The position numbers and the translations under genes were made by a program. From the NCBI GenBank assembly GCA_044221445.1, contig JBGAPF010000023.1, positions 1-38,107 on the forward strand: a stretch of DNA of 38,107 nt, in the 5' to 3' direction. The notes beneath the pieces are model-generated. The model was not told where the DNA came from. It was given only the letters and a program-made list of their open reading frames with translations, and searched no databases. Below, piece by piece: positions 24,787-31,747 of this stretch. Source of the DNA: JBDHTS01 sp044221445 (GTDB lineage: Bacteria; Pseudomonadota; Alphaproteobacteria; Micavibrionales; Micavibrionaceae). Position 1 is the first letter of the stretch. Each line of letters starts with the position of its first letter.

Positions 24787-24825
24787 GGGGGCATCGACGG
24801 GGGCAGATTAGAAAACGTGGGGGCA
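24787..24825 (+). repeat. Three GGGGGCA direct repeats upstream of the integrase (left arm)
   Basis: GGGGGCA occurs at 24787-24793, 24799-24805 and 24819-24825, just before the integrase ATG. Two more copies with the same 12-base spacing lie at the other island end. The pattern suggests integrase or excisionase arm-binding sites. Confidence 0.6.
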
Positions 24826-24828
24826 TTG

Positions 24829-26061
24829 ATGAAGCTAAACGACAGAGCCTGCAAGAGCGCGGAAGTACGGGAAAAGCCTTATAAACTGGCCGATGGCGGG
24901 GGCTTGTACCTCGAAGTCATGCCTACAGGCTCGAAATGCTGGCGTCTCAAGTACCGTTTTAACGGCAAGGAAAAGCGTCTGGCCCTTGGGGTTTACCCTG
25001 TTGTAACCCTTGCTGACGCCCGCGAAGGGCGCGAACAGGCCAAGAAACTACTGGCCAGAAACATCGACCCGTCCGATGCGCGGCGGGACGGTCGCCGGGA
25101 AGCCGTCAGGGCGGCAGGCAACACCTTCAAAGCCATCGCGCTGGAATGGCACGAAAACCAGAAAGGCCGCTGGAGCGACAATCATTACAACAATGTCCTG
25201 CACCGGCTGGAAACCGACATATTCCCCTTCATCGGGAAAATGCCCATCGCCGAGATCGAGGCTCCCGACCTGCTGGACGCCCTTCGCAAGATCGAAAAGC
25301 GCGGTGCGCTCGACCTCGCTGGCCGCGCCCGCCAGATTTGCGGGCAGGTTTTCCGCTACGGCATCCAGACGGGCCGCTGCAAGCGCGATCCCTCCGCCGA
25401 TCTTCGCGGTGCGCTTAAAACCCGCAAAACCGAACATTTCGCCGCCATCGACGCCAAGGAAATCCCCGAATTGCTGGAGGCTCTGGAGCGCAATGACGCC
25501 CGCCTCTATAACCGTACCCGCCGCGCCATTAAGCTGTCCCTGCTGACCTTCGTGCGCCCCGGCGAGTTGCGGCAGGCCCGCTGGAGCGAAATCGACTTCG
25601 AGGCCAAGGAATGGATCATCCCTGCCGAACGGATGAAAATGCGCCGCGCCCATATCGTGCCGCTCTCCCGCCAGGCCATCGCTATTTTGAAGGAACAGAA
25701 GGAAGAAACCGGCCACATCAACACCGATCTGGTCTTTCTCAGCCAGATCAAGCCGAGGGAGCCGATGTCTGACGGCACGGTGCGGATCGCACTGCAAAAG
25801 CTGGGCTTCAAGGATCGCATGACCGCTCACGGCTTCCGCGCCCTTGCCCGCACGACGATCAGGGAAAAGCTGGATTACCCGCCTGACGTGATCGAGGCCC
25901 AGCTTGCCCACAAGGCTCCCGGCCCGCTCGGCGCAGCCTACGACCGCGCCACTCACCTCGACAAACGCCGCAAGATGATGACCGCATGGGCCAATTATCT
26001 CGACGCGCAGGAAGGCCACGGCAAGGTTATTCAGGGCAACTTTAAGAAAAAGAAGGCGTGA
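24829..26061 (+). CDS. P4-type tyrosine integrase
   Basis: A 410-residue site-specific recombinase with an N-terminal DUF4102-type arm-binding domain (YKLADGGGLYLEVMPTGSKCW, KRLALGVYPVVTLADAR), a core-binding SAM-like domain, and a catalytic domain with Arg in FVRPGELRQARW, HGFRALARTT (HxxR), His in AQLAHKAPG and the Tyr nucleophile in AAYDRATH. It integrates the island beside tRNA-Cys. The ATG at 24829 is chosen because it begins with the conserved MKLNDRACKSA; the frame is open further upstream only through the tRNA. The next gene starts one base after its stop. Confidence 0.95.
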   Translation: MKLNDRACKSAEVREKPYKLADGGGLYLEVMPTGSKCWRLKYRFNGKEKRLALGVYPVVTLADAREGREQAKKLLARNIDPSDARRDGRREAVRAAGNTFKAIALEWHENQKGRWSDNHYNNVLHRLETDIFPFIGKMPIAEIEAPDLLDALRKIEKRGALDLAGRARQICGQVFRYGIQTGRCKRDPSADLRGALKTRKTEHFAAIDAKEIPELLEALERNDARLYNRTRRAIKLSLLTFVRPGELRQARWSEIDFEAKEWIIPAERMKMRRAHIVPLSRQAIAILKEQKEETGHINTDLVFLSQIKPREPMSDGTVRIALQKLGFKDRMTAHGFRALARTTIREKLDYPPDVIEAQLAHKAPGPLGAAYDRATHLDKRRKMMTAWANYLDAQEGHGKVIQGNFKKKKA

Positions 26062-26062
26062 G

Positions 26063-26659
26063 ATGAAACCCGCCTTTTCCGCTGACGATATTTTTCTGTG
26101 GTGGCATGAAAAGGCCGGAGAGATCATAGAGAAAACAAAGATCGATAACGGCGTGACGCCGGATCAGGACGCCTTTACGCTCGATTTGATGGCCCTTTGC
26201 CAGCAAGTCCTTTCCGGTATAAAAGCCCATGAAGCAAAGGATACTCTGAAACAAAAGATCAAACAGCAGGAGAAAGTCCAAAAATCGCTGGCAACAATCG
26301 TCGAGTATTTCAGCGCAGAGCATCGGCGAAACGGCTTGAAAACCCTTGCTGAAAGCGAAGATATCGCTATAGAACCGCGCGATCTTATGCGTATTTTATC
26401 GACCCTGAACAATGTTTTTACGTCATTGCAGGCGGAGCCGCATAAAAAACGCCTAAAGCCTGAAACATGGCTGATAACAAAGGGGCTTCCTGGCCTGTAC
26501 CGCAAGCACTTCAAAAAAGAACTGGGGGTTTCCCGACCGCCGGGCAGCGGAGAGCCATACGGCCCCGGCGTTCGGTTCATTTTTGCTTGCCTTGAGGTTC
26601 TCGGTTTAGAAAAATCGCCGGAAGCCATCGTCAGGATGATTTCCCGCCACAAAGCATAA
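26063..26659 (+). CDS. Hypothetical island protein next to the integrase
   Basis: A 198-residue soluble, charged, mostly helical protein that matches no family I recognise. It has an N-terminal FSADDIFLWWHEKAGEII, a Gln/Lys-rich helical middle (KDTLKQKIKQQEKVQKSL), and a C-terminal segment RPPGSGEPYGPGVRFIFACLEVLGL. There is no signal peptide or membrane helix. It follows the integrase by one base, so the two are translated from one message, and it is closed by a hairpin terminator. It may assist integration or excision, but this rests on position only. Confidence 0.7.
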   Translation: MKPAFSADDIFLWWHEKAGEIIEKTKIDNGVTPDQDAFTLDLMALCQQVLSGIKAHEAKDTLKQKIKQQEKVQKSLATIVEYFSAEHRRNGLKTLAESEDIAIEPRDLMRILSTLNNVFTSLQAEPHKKRLKPETWLITKGLPGLYRKHFKKELGVSRPPGSGEPYGPGVRFIFACLEVLGLEKSPEAIVRMISRHKA

Positions 26660-26704
26660 TTGGACATTTTTCTGCGGCCACGGAAAGTTTTTGTCCAATT
26701 TTTT
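26658..26704 (+). terminator. Terminator after the integrase operon
   Basis: A 9-bp stem (AATTGGACA 26658-26666 with TGTCCAATT 26692-26700) starts at the stop codon of the preceding gene and is followed by a T run. The 25-base loop is long, but the T tract supports termination. Confidence 0.65.
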
Positions 26705-26793
26705 CAGCACCCCATAAAGCTGATTTAATCCTGCATGTCGCCGTGCCCACACGAACACGGGCGGCGGAACCGGACAACGCAGGAGAAAAAACC

Positions 26794-26997
26794 ATGACAC
26801 AACTTTCCTTATCTATCGAAGAAGCGCGGGCCTTAACCGGCATCGGTCGCACGAAGATTTATGAAGCCATCAATTCCGGTGCGCTGAAAGCCCGGAAATT
26901 CGGCAACCGCACGATCATCCTGAAAAACGATCTGGAAGATTTTCTCTGCAACCTGGAAACCTATCCGGCGACGAAAGCCGTCCAGGCCGCAGAATAA
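26794..26997 (+). CDS. AlpA/excisionase-like helix-turn-helix protein
   Basis: A 67-residue protein with a MerR/excisionase-type winged HTH: LSIEEARALTGIGRTKIYEAINSG (helix-turn-helix) followed by LKARKFGNRTIILKNDLEDFL (wing and stabilising helix). Such proteins act as recombination directionality factors or activate the integrase in P4-like islands. A perfect AGGAG lies nine bases before the ATG. It has its own upstream region after the integrase-operon terminator and precedes the structured non-coding segment. Confidence 0.85.
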   Translation: MTQLSLSIEEARALTGIGRTKIYEAINSGALKARKFGNRTIILKNDLEDFLCNLETYPATKAVQAAE

Positions 26998-27006
26998 CTG
27001 AATTTC

Positions 27007-27260
27007 ATGCCGATGTGGACGGGTTATAGACACTGGCGCATCGGCATTATTGGGCTACCAGGGGCGCGATCAAAGCCCAGACCGCAGTCTGAAAGGTGAA
27101 AGCGGGATCGCAGGCGACATTCCCTTGTCGTCGTAAGTAGTCACCGACCTCGGCGCAAAGGGACTTTGTGACGCCGGGGGCCGAAAGCGAAGGGCTGGCT
27201 CCGGCAAGCACTCACGCGGAGGCGGAAGACCAGCCTGGCACCAAATCGCCGGGGCTGGTC
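27007..27260 (+). ncRNA. Candidate structured RNA downstream of the AlpA-like gene
   Basis: The 300-bp gap after the HTH gene has no convincing protein but is dense in hairpins. H1: ATGCCGATG 27007-27015 with CATCGGCAT 27039-27047 (9 bp). H2: TGGGCT 27051-27056 with AGCCCA 27074-27079. H3: CCGC 27082-27085 with GCGG 27102-27105. H4: GGCG plus CAAAG 27152-27160 with CTTTG 27164-27168 and CGCC 27172-27175. H5: GACCAGCC 27228-27235 pairs with GGCTGGTC 27253-27260, or six bases of it with GGCTGG 27193-27198, so two folds exclude each other. H1-H3 are stacked with linkers of two or three bases. It could be a trans-acting RNA, an attenuator, or part of an origin. No known RNA family was recognised. 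Confidence 0.4.
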
Positions 27261-27298
27261 GTCCTATGCCTCCTGCTCCGGGCTTCACCAACAAGCAC

Positions 27299-27498
27299 AT
27301 GACAAACAAAAGAACGGACGTAATATTAAAAAAAACGACGACATTCTGCTGGCGGACATGTACGAACGCAAATCACAACATGGCAACACATATTTCTCCG
27401 GCAAATCCGAAACGGGTGGCAAATTCATTCTCGTGAGGCAGAAAAACAAAAAAAGCCCGCGCGGAGAGCAAATCTGGCAGCTTTTTATGAAGAAATAG
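27299..27498 (+). CDS. Small basic island protein, possibly expressed by slippage on an A8 run
   Basis: From ATG 27358 a 46-residue frame runs to TAG 27498: MYERKSQHGNTYFSG, GGKFILVRQKNKK, EQIWQLFMKK. This pattern (DxxLxxMYER, GNTYFxG, then IWxL) resembles small proteins seen in proteobacterial islands. The natural N-terminus DDILLAD lies upstream in the same frame without a start codon. An ATG at 27299 (MTNKRTDVILKK) is in another frame, and the two join at TTAAAAAAAACG, where re-reading one A gives a continuous 66-residue protein. So it is either a homopolymer deletion or sequencing error, or a slippage gene. No clear ribosome site precedes ATG 27299. Confidence 0.4.
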
Positions 27499-27518
27499 AC
27501 TTTTGGTCGTTTTTTCAC

Positions 27519-27787
27519 ATGAGCGGAACTATAAAAGGGCAAACGAGCGTACTTCCCTCCAGCCCCATGAGCGGAGTTCGTATCGGCTCTATGAGCGTAG
27601 TTCCTCCCCCCTAAAAACACCAACACCCCACCCCAAAAAAAATAAAAACACCCCACCCTGTCGCAGTCCTATCAATAAGCCCCGCTGGTGGTTATTTTAA
27701 AACAAAGCCTGCTACGAGCGGAGTTCCCCCGGCACCCATGAACGGGGCTATAAAATCAGACTTATCCCCCATGAACGTACATCCCTC
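27519..27787 (+). repeat. Iteron-like array, consensus ATGAGCGKAGTTCC, 24-bp period
   Basis: Seven direct copies start at 27519, 27543, 27567, 27591, 27714, 27738 and 27771. The first four are exactly 24 bp apart, as are copies five and six. Between the two blocks is an A/C-rich stretch with A8 (27612-27660). Regular direct repeats next to a low-GC tract are typical of iteron origins or of a cooperative operator. No replication initiator gene is seen in the island. The interval 27499-27794 holds no other gene. Confidence 0.7.
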
Positions 27788-27794
27788 TGGCTTT

Positions 27795-28115
27795 TTACGG
27801 GAGGGCATTTTCATGCTCGATCAGACGGCAGATCGTCCCCGAATTACCGTCCATATTCAGAAAAACCACCCGCGACCCGTCCGCCCGATCCCCGTAAACC
27901 ATGTCCTGCCCGAACATAAAATTGCGGATAGCAGGCTCGTCGATGACTTTGACGCCACCTTGGAAGCACACGAGGTCGGACAGGCGTTTTTCCTGCGGGG
28001 TACGGGTCACTGGCGTCTGGGGGCTTTCATCGCGCCCGTTGGGCAACGTGTCGGCAAACGCGGGCGACGATATGGCACAGGTCAGGGCCAGGAGGATAAA
28101 AAGGCGTAATTTCAT
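27795..28115 (-). CDS. Small secreted protein of unknown function
   Basis: A 106-residue protein with a clear signal peptide (MKLRLFILLALTCAISSPAFA-DT). The mature part has two Cys (VCFQGG and TICRLIE) that could form a disulphide in the periplasm, and no domain I recognise. GGGAG lies seven bases before the ATG. The leader carries a strong hairpin (28141-28167). It stands alone between the iteron array and the membrane-protein module, and points towards the array. Confidence 0.7.
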   Translation of the reverse strand: MKLRLFILLALTCAISSPAFADTLPNGRDESPQTPVTRTPQEKRLSDLVCFQGGVKVIDEPAIRNFMFGQDMVYGDRADGSRVVFLNMDGNSGTICRLIEHENALP

Positions 28116-28380
28116 TGCTCAACTCCCTTCGATACGGAAACGGCTCCGAGATTTCTCTCTGGAGCCGGGGAGTTTAGAACCGTCCATCGAACGGCGCGGC
28201 CTATTCGCTCGCGCTATTGTATTCAGCCGCCTCCCCGACAGGTATCGAGATGGCAGCATCATTGGTAACGGCCTGATGCAAAGTGAGGCCGCGATGGAGG
28301 GGTTCTAACGCCCCAGCACGCCCAAACGGGCGAACATCGTTAAGATTTAGCTGTGAAATCAGGGAAATGCAATGATTTAG
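28116..28380. other. Non-coding interval with three hairpins
   Basis: No protein gene was found. On the minus strand CGGCTCC-A-GAGA-GAAA-TCTC-GGAGCCG (28141-28167) forms an 11-bp stem with one bulge and a GAAA tetraloop, in the leader of the secreted-protein gene. CGCCC/GGGCG around AAAC (28319-28332) and GGGG/CCCC (28299-28314) are two further short hairpins near the end of the membrane-protein operon and may end its transcript, although no T run follows. Confidence 0.4.
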
Positions 28381-28629
28381 CTATTCCAGCCCTTGCCGCT
28401 GGGCATTTATGCTTTTCAGCAGGGACGGCAGGGTTGCAGACCACAATAGGGACAGACTGGCTATAAAGACAAAACCCGCCGATGCGGCTTTGAGATAAAG
28501 ATTGCCGCCGTCTGTTTCTCCCCACTGGATGCCCATAAATTTCAGCACCACAGCCAAAATCAGGGAAGCATAATAAAACCAGAACAGCAGGAACTGACCA
28601 TCTTGCAGCTTGAGATCGTCCTTCTTCAA
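28381..28629 (-). CDS. Small two-TM membrane protein (third gene of an unrecognised module)
   Basis: An 82-residue protein with two hydrophobic helices (QFLLFWFYYASLILAVVLKF and FVFIASLSLLWSATLPSLL) separated by a short polar loop, and a charged N-terminus (KKDDLKLQDG). The start is TTG at 28629, supported by a GGAGGA site five bases upstream and by overlap with the stop of the preceding gene, so translation is coupled. No family was recognised. With the next gene it could form a membrane pore or anchor controlled by the 311-residue protein; this is inferred from order only. Confidence 0.7.
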   Translation of the reverse strand: MKKDDLKLQDGQFLLFWFYYASLILAVVLKFMGIQWGETDGGNLYLKAASAGFVFIASLSLLWSATLPSLLKSINAQRQGLE

Positions 28630-28868
28630 AATATCCTCCAGCCGTTTTTTTCTTCCTCGTTGCCGTAATGGGTGGCGGAAAGTTTCGGGCGGGTGGAAAG
28701 AATGGCGGAAATCGCCAGCGACAGGCCGATCAGGATGGAAATGATCGTCGCCAGAAGATCGGTGAACGGAACAAATTTCAAGGGATCATGGAAAGCAACA
28801 TAGGCCAGGCAGCCTGAAATAATCACGCTGACAATAAACCACCCTGCTTTGATCCACGATATTTTCAT
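28626..28868 (-). CDS. Small two-TM membrane protein (second gene of an unrecognised module)
   Basis: An 80-residue protein with two predicted transmembrane helices (WFIVSVIISGCLAYVAF and LLATIISILIGLSLAISAIL) and a short basic/acidic tail (THYGNEEEKNGWRIF). The gene begins two bases after the 311-residue protein stops and overlaps the start of the next membrane protein, so the three are one translation unit. No known family is recognised. Small paired membrane proteins behind a soluble protein recall two-component abortive-infection systems. Confidence 0.7.
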   Translation of the reverse strand: MKISWIKAGWFIVSVIISGCLAYVAFHDPLKFVPFTDLLATIISILIGLSLAISAILSTRPKLSATHYGNEEEKNGWRIF

Positions 28869-28870
28869 CT

Positions 28871-29806
28871 CTACCAGTTCAAGCTGCCATCAGATTTCAG
28901 TTCCTCATAAAACGCCGCCGTATGTATTTTCGCGTCATCGACGGAGAATGTATTCGCGTGTTTGTTCAATTTTACCGATCTCATCACTTTCAAATTCGAG
29001 GATGAGATTGCGGTTCCATCCTCCAGCCAGATTTTATAGTCCTCCAAATCCTGTTCAATGATCGTTGCGCCGATGTCAGTCAACCAGTCATCCTTAGGAA
29101 TTTCGTCCCTTTTAAATCTCCCGCCCCGTGTAAGTTTCAAGCTGCCTTTTGCAGACGCCCGTTTTTTGAGCCGGGACGTTTCATCAGGCTGACCGAACAC
29201 CCTTTCGAGAACGGGCATAACGCTGCTGGAAATAGAGGTATTCTTAAAATTATCGAACGTAGATAAATAAGAGGTTAAAGACAGGTCAATTTCCTTCACT
29301 CCGATGTTATTAACTCTCTCCAACTCGGTTTTGTTTGGGACATCGGCGATCCTGAAATTAAAATCATCGTTCACGGCATCAGCCTTTTTAGCCAAATCCA
29401 TAATCATCGTGCCCAAAAAATTATCGCGCGGGCCGAGATTGCAGCAGATCACATGGTTATCTACGACATACAGAAGGATTTGATTGTCCAGCCACGCCCG
29501 GTTTTCGGGAGCCTCATGCTCCTCGACCTCGGCGGTTTCCTTCGATTTCTCAAAATTGATAAGGCCGGTCGCACCCCGATCCTGGCAGAGAACCGAGACA
29601 TAGACACCTTTATCGGAATTGGCCTTCTTGACTATATCGGCGATGAGGTAGGATTTGAAAAGTTCGGGCTTAAAAACCCGATCCTCATGGTTCGGCAATT
29701 TTCCCTTGATGCCATCAAGGATTTTTTCCAGAGAACCGTTGAAACCCTCCGGCATATAGCACCGTTTAAGAACCAATGTTTTAAATACTTTTGCCTGCTG
29801 CGCCAT
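28871..29806 (-). CDS. Soluble 311-aa protein heading the three-gene module
   Basis: A 311-residue cytoplasmic protein with no signal or membrane helix. It starts MAQQAKVFKTLVLKR, has a central beta-rich part (ILLYVVDNHVICCNLGP), a Lys/Arg-rich stretch (RLKKRASAKGSLKLTRGG) that could bind nucleic acid, and an acidic C-terminal part. It has no Walker, HNH, TIR, PIN or methyltransferase motif. The layout (soluble sensor-like protein followed by small membrane proteins) resembles lambda RexA/RexB and Kiwa in outline only; no sequence match is claimed. ATG 29806 follows AAGGGGCGG. It is separated by 107 bp from the Septu-like HNH gene, so it may have its own promoter. Being in a defence cluster suggests anti-phage function, unproven. 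Confidence 0.7.
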   Translation of the reverse strand: MAQQAKVFKTLVLKRCYMPEGFNGSLEKILDGIKGKLPNHEDRVFKPELFKSYLIADIVKKANSDKGVYVSVLCQDRGATGLINFEKSKETAEVEEHEAPENRAWLDNQILLYVVDNHVICCNLGPRDNFLGTMIMDLAKKADAVNDDFNFRIADVPNKTELERVNNIGVKEIDLSLTSYLSTFDNFKNTSISSSVMPVLERVFGQPDETSRLKKRASAKGSLKLTRGGRFKRDEIPKDDWLTDIGATIIEQDLEDYKIWLEDGTAISSSNLKVMRSVKLNKHANTFSVDDAKIHTAAFYEELKSDGSLNW

Positions 29807-29913
29807 GCCCCGCCCCTTAATATTCTCATCTTTCGGAAATCAGAACGTAAATGGAACATAATTGAATTGCAGGGTCAATCCTGACTTTACCGCGTCTCCC
29901 TTGCTGCCGGAGG

Positions 29914-30489
29914 TTAATCGGCTTCATGGCCCTCATATAAAGCCCGCGCGACCATTGAATATTCCTGATCTTCTGCAATTTCAGCTTTCAAGGCCGCCAT
30001 AGCAGCTTCACGCAGGTGCTGATTTTGAGTGCGGTGGCATGCATTTATAGCCTGCTCCAGCGTCTTAATTCTTTCGTCTCTTTTTTCGAGAAGATCAGCG
30101 CGGTTTAGGCCGATCTCCTTTATTGTAATCTCGCCGCGCTCGCTGCCCTTCTTTGGCCTCAACATCGCGCCGAATGCATAAATATGCTCCCTGGGGTTTT
30201 CTGAATAGGGATCGATGAACGGCGTCTGATCGAAAAATTTATTTCTTTTCTCGTTATTGCACTTCGAGCAAGCATAACCGAGGTTGTCCCAAGAAAATTC
30301 CAGCGCCGGAAATCTATCCTTTGGCCTGATGTGCTCTACATCGCCAAAATCTATGTGTGATACATGGCTCTCGCAATACATGCACTTATTATGAGAGGCA
30401 GCTTTCAAAGCCTCTTTATTTTGCGGATGCTTGTAATTCGTGGCGAGGGCCGCGGCATTCGGACATGCTGGCCGTTCAATCTTAATCAT
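29914..30489 (-). CDS. ptuB: HNH endonuclease, Septu PtuB-like
   Basis: A 191-residue protein with a zinc-bound HNH/beta-beta-alpha-metal nuclease: CMYC (36-39), DVEHIRPK (His 53 as general base), WDNL (67-70) and CSKCNNEK (74-81). Helices follow to the C-terminus. In Septu systems PtuB is the nuclease effector held by the PtuA ATPase complex and degrades nucleic acid on infection. The gene overlaps the upstream ATPase by 8 nt, the standard PtuA-PtuB arrangement. The length fits. It might instead be a general HNH partner of another AAA ATPase family, but the pairing makes Septu the best call. Confidence 0.8.
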   Translation of the reverse strand: MIKIERPACPNAAALATNYKHPQNKEALKAASHNKCMYCESHVSHIDFGDVEHIRPKDRFPALEFSWDNLGYACSKCNNEKRNKFFDQTPFIDPYSENPREHIYAFGAMLRPKKGSERGEITIKEIGLNRADLLEKRDERIKTLEQAINACHRTQNQHLREAAMAALKAEIAEDQEYSMVARALYEGHEAD

Positions 30490-31732
30490 TCTTTTCCTCC
30501 AAAACTTTCGTAATGGCGGTCGGAACTAACCTTTGCAAGCCGATCTCGCTCAATTCTCTCCGCATGGCGGTGAAATCATTCTCGGTCATTTGTTTCTGGG
30601 AATAGCTACTGACAATATCGTTCAGCCGCTTTTCAGCCCAGATCGGCATGGTCACAGAAACGCCGAGCACTTCATCAAGAACTTCCGTTGCCGTCTTAGC
30701 TTTGTTTTGAAAATCGAGCCGTAGGCTAACGATTTTATTTCTATCGTTATATTTCAGGGCATAAACCTGTGCATCGCGCACCGATCCCACGATCAGTGGG
30801 CTGTGCGTCGATACAATGAACCGGACATTGGGAAACGCCTCGGTAAAGTCTCCCAAAATCTGACGCTGCATGGTGGGGTGCAGGTGATTTTCCACCTCAT
30901 CGATAATAACCGTGAAATCCTGCTTGTCTTCGGTCTGGTACATGTAAATTTGCCACGCCATATCTATAAGCGCAGCGATACCGCCCGATACGGTTTCCAG
31001 CAAAAATTCGTCTCTGCCCTGGTTGCAGACAAAAACGATTTCAGAATTTCTGATCTCGATTTTCTCAAACCCCAATGTTTTCGGCAGAACTTTCTTAAGA
31101 ACGGCAGGAAAGCCCTCAAAATATCCAGCCTGCTCTTTATCGTCAGGCATGATGACAGTCCCATCAGGAGCACGAACGCCGTAGCCTTGCGTGGCCCAGC
31201 CTATTAGCGCCGATTTCATGTAAAACGTGCTTGGTGGCTGGTTGCTTGAACCGAAATATCGCTCTCTCGTACTGGAACTAACCTCGTTAAACGCGCTCTC
31301 TTTAGTTTTCTTGGATGTAGGGATATTCGTTACGGGCTGATAGCGCGGTACAGATCGGTGCGAGGGAATATATAGGCAACGCACTTCTTGCTGACCAGAA
31401 ATTTCAAGGTGATATTGTGCGCTGGCGGTTTGCTGTGTCCGAAGCTTTGCGTTCTGACCACCGCTGTATATTAGTCCGCCTATATCCAGGGCATTGCTTT
31501 TATCTTCCCCATCAAAAAATCTGGTAATAAAGCTTATGATGCCGGTCTTTTCCTCCTTCCTAGGGGTAGAAAAAGAAGGGTGTTGCCAGCCGGAATGTCT
31601 GGCCAGAATATTCAGGAGCGAGGTCTTCCCGCTGCCGTTTGCGCCTGTAAGGATGGTAAGCCTGCTGTCAAAGCTGATGTCTACGCCCTGAAACTGCTGC
31701 CATTCTGAAATTTTTATGTTCTTAAAATACAT
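30482..31732 (-). CDS. ptuA: ABC/SMC-type ATPase, Septu PtuA-like
   Basis: A 416-residue ATPase of the AAA15/AAA_21 group. Walker A GANGSGKT (30-37), ABC-like signature LETVSGG (245-251), Walker B FTVIIDEVE (273-281) and a switch His in VSTHSPLIVG (310) are all present. These proteins dimerise through bound ATP and control an HNH nuclease. The gene starts 15 bases after the MmeI-like restriction gene and overlaps the HNH gene, so restriction and Septu parts share one transcript. It should act in the cytoplasm as the infection-sensing part. A generic OLD-like or AbiEii-like ATPase is less likely, as no Toprim domain is present. Confidence 0.82.
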   Translation of the reverse strand: MYFKNIKISEWQQFQGVDISFDSRLTILTGANGSGKTSLLNILARHSGWQHPSFSTPRKEEKTGIISFITRFFDGEDKSNALDIGGLIYSGGQNAKLRTQQTASAQYHLEISGQQEVRCLYIPSHRSVPRYQPVTNIPTSKKTKESAFNEVSSSTRERYFGSSNQPPSTFYMKSALIGWATQGYGVRAPDGTVIMPDDKEQAGYFEGFPAVLKKVLPKTLGFEKIEIRNSEIVFVCNQGRDEFLLETVSGGIAALIDMAWQIYMYQTEDKQDFTVIIDEVENHLHPTMQRQILGDFTEAFPNVRFIVSTHSPLIVGSVRDAQVYALKYNDRNKIVSLRLDFQNKAKTATEVLDEVLGVSVTMPIWAEKRLNDIVSSYSQKQMTENDFTAMRRELSEIGLQRLVPTAITKVLEEKND

Positions 31733-31747
31733 CGCTTTCTCTCAATT

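Noticed and set aside
27285..27656. A 123-codon minus-strand frame across the iteron region
   Set aside because: Low-complexity Phe/Gly-rich product across direct repeats with no ribosome site; not credible as a gene.
27519..27787. CRISPR array
   Set aside because: The unit is only about 14 bp, copies are imperfect, spacers are 10 bp and no cas genes are near; iteron-like repeats fit better.
29453..29884. A 143-codon plus-strand frame
   Set aside because: Antisense to the 311-aa protein, which has a coupled operon and a ribosome site; no domain on the plus strand.
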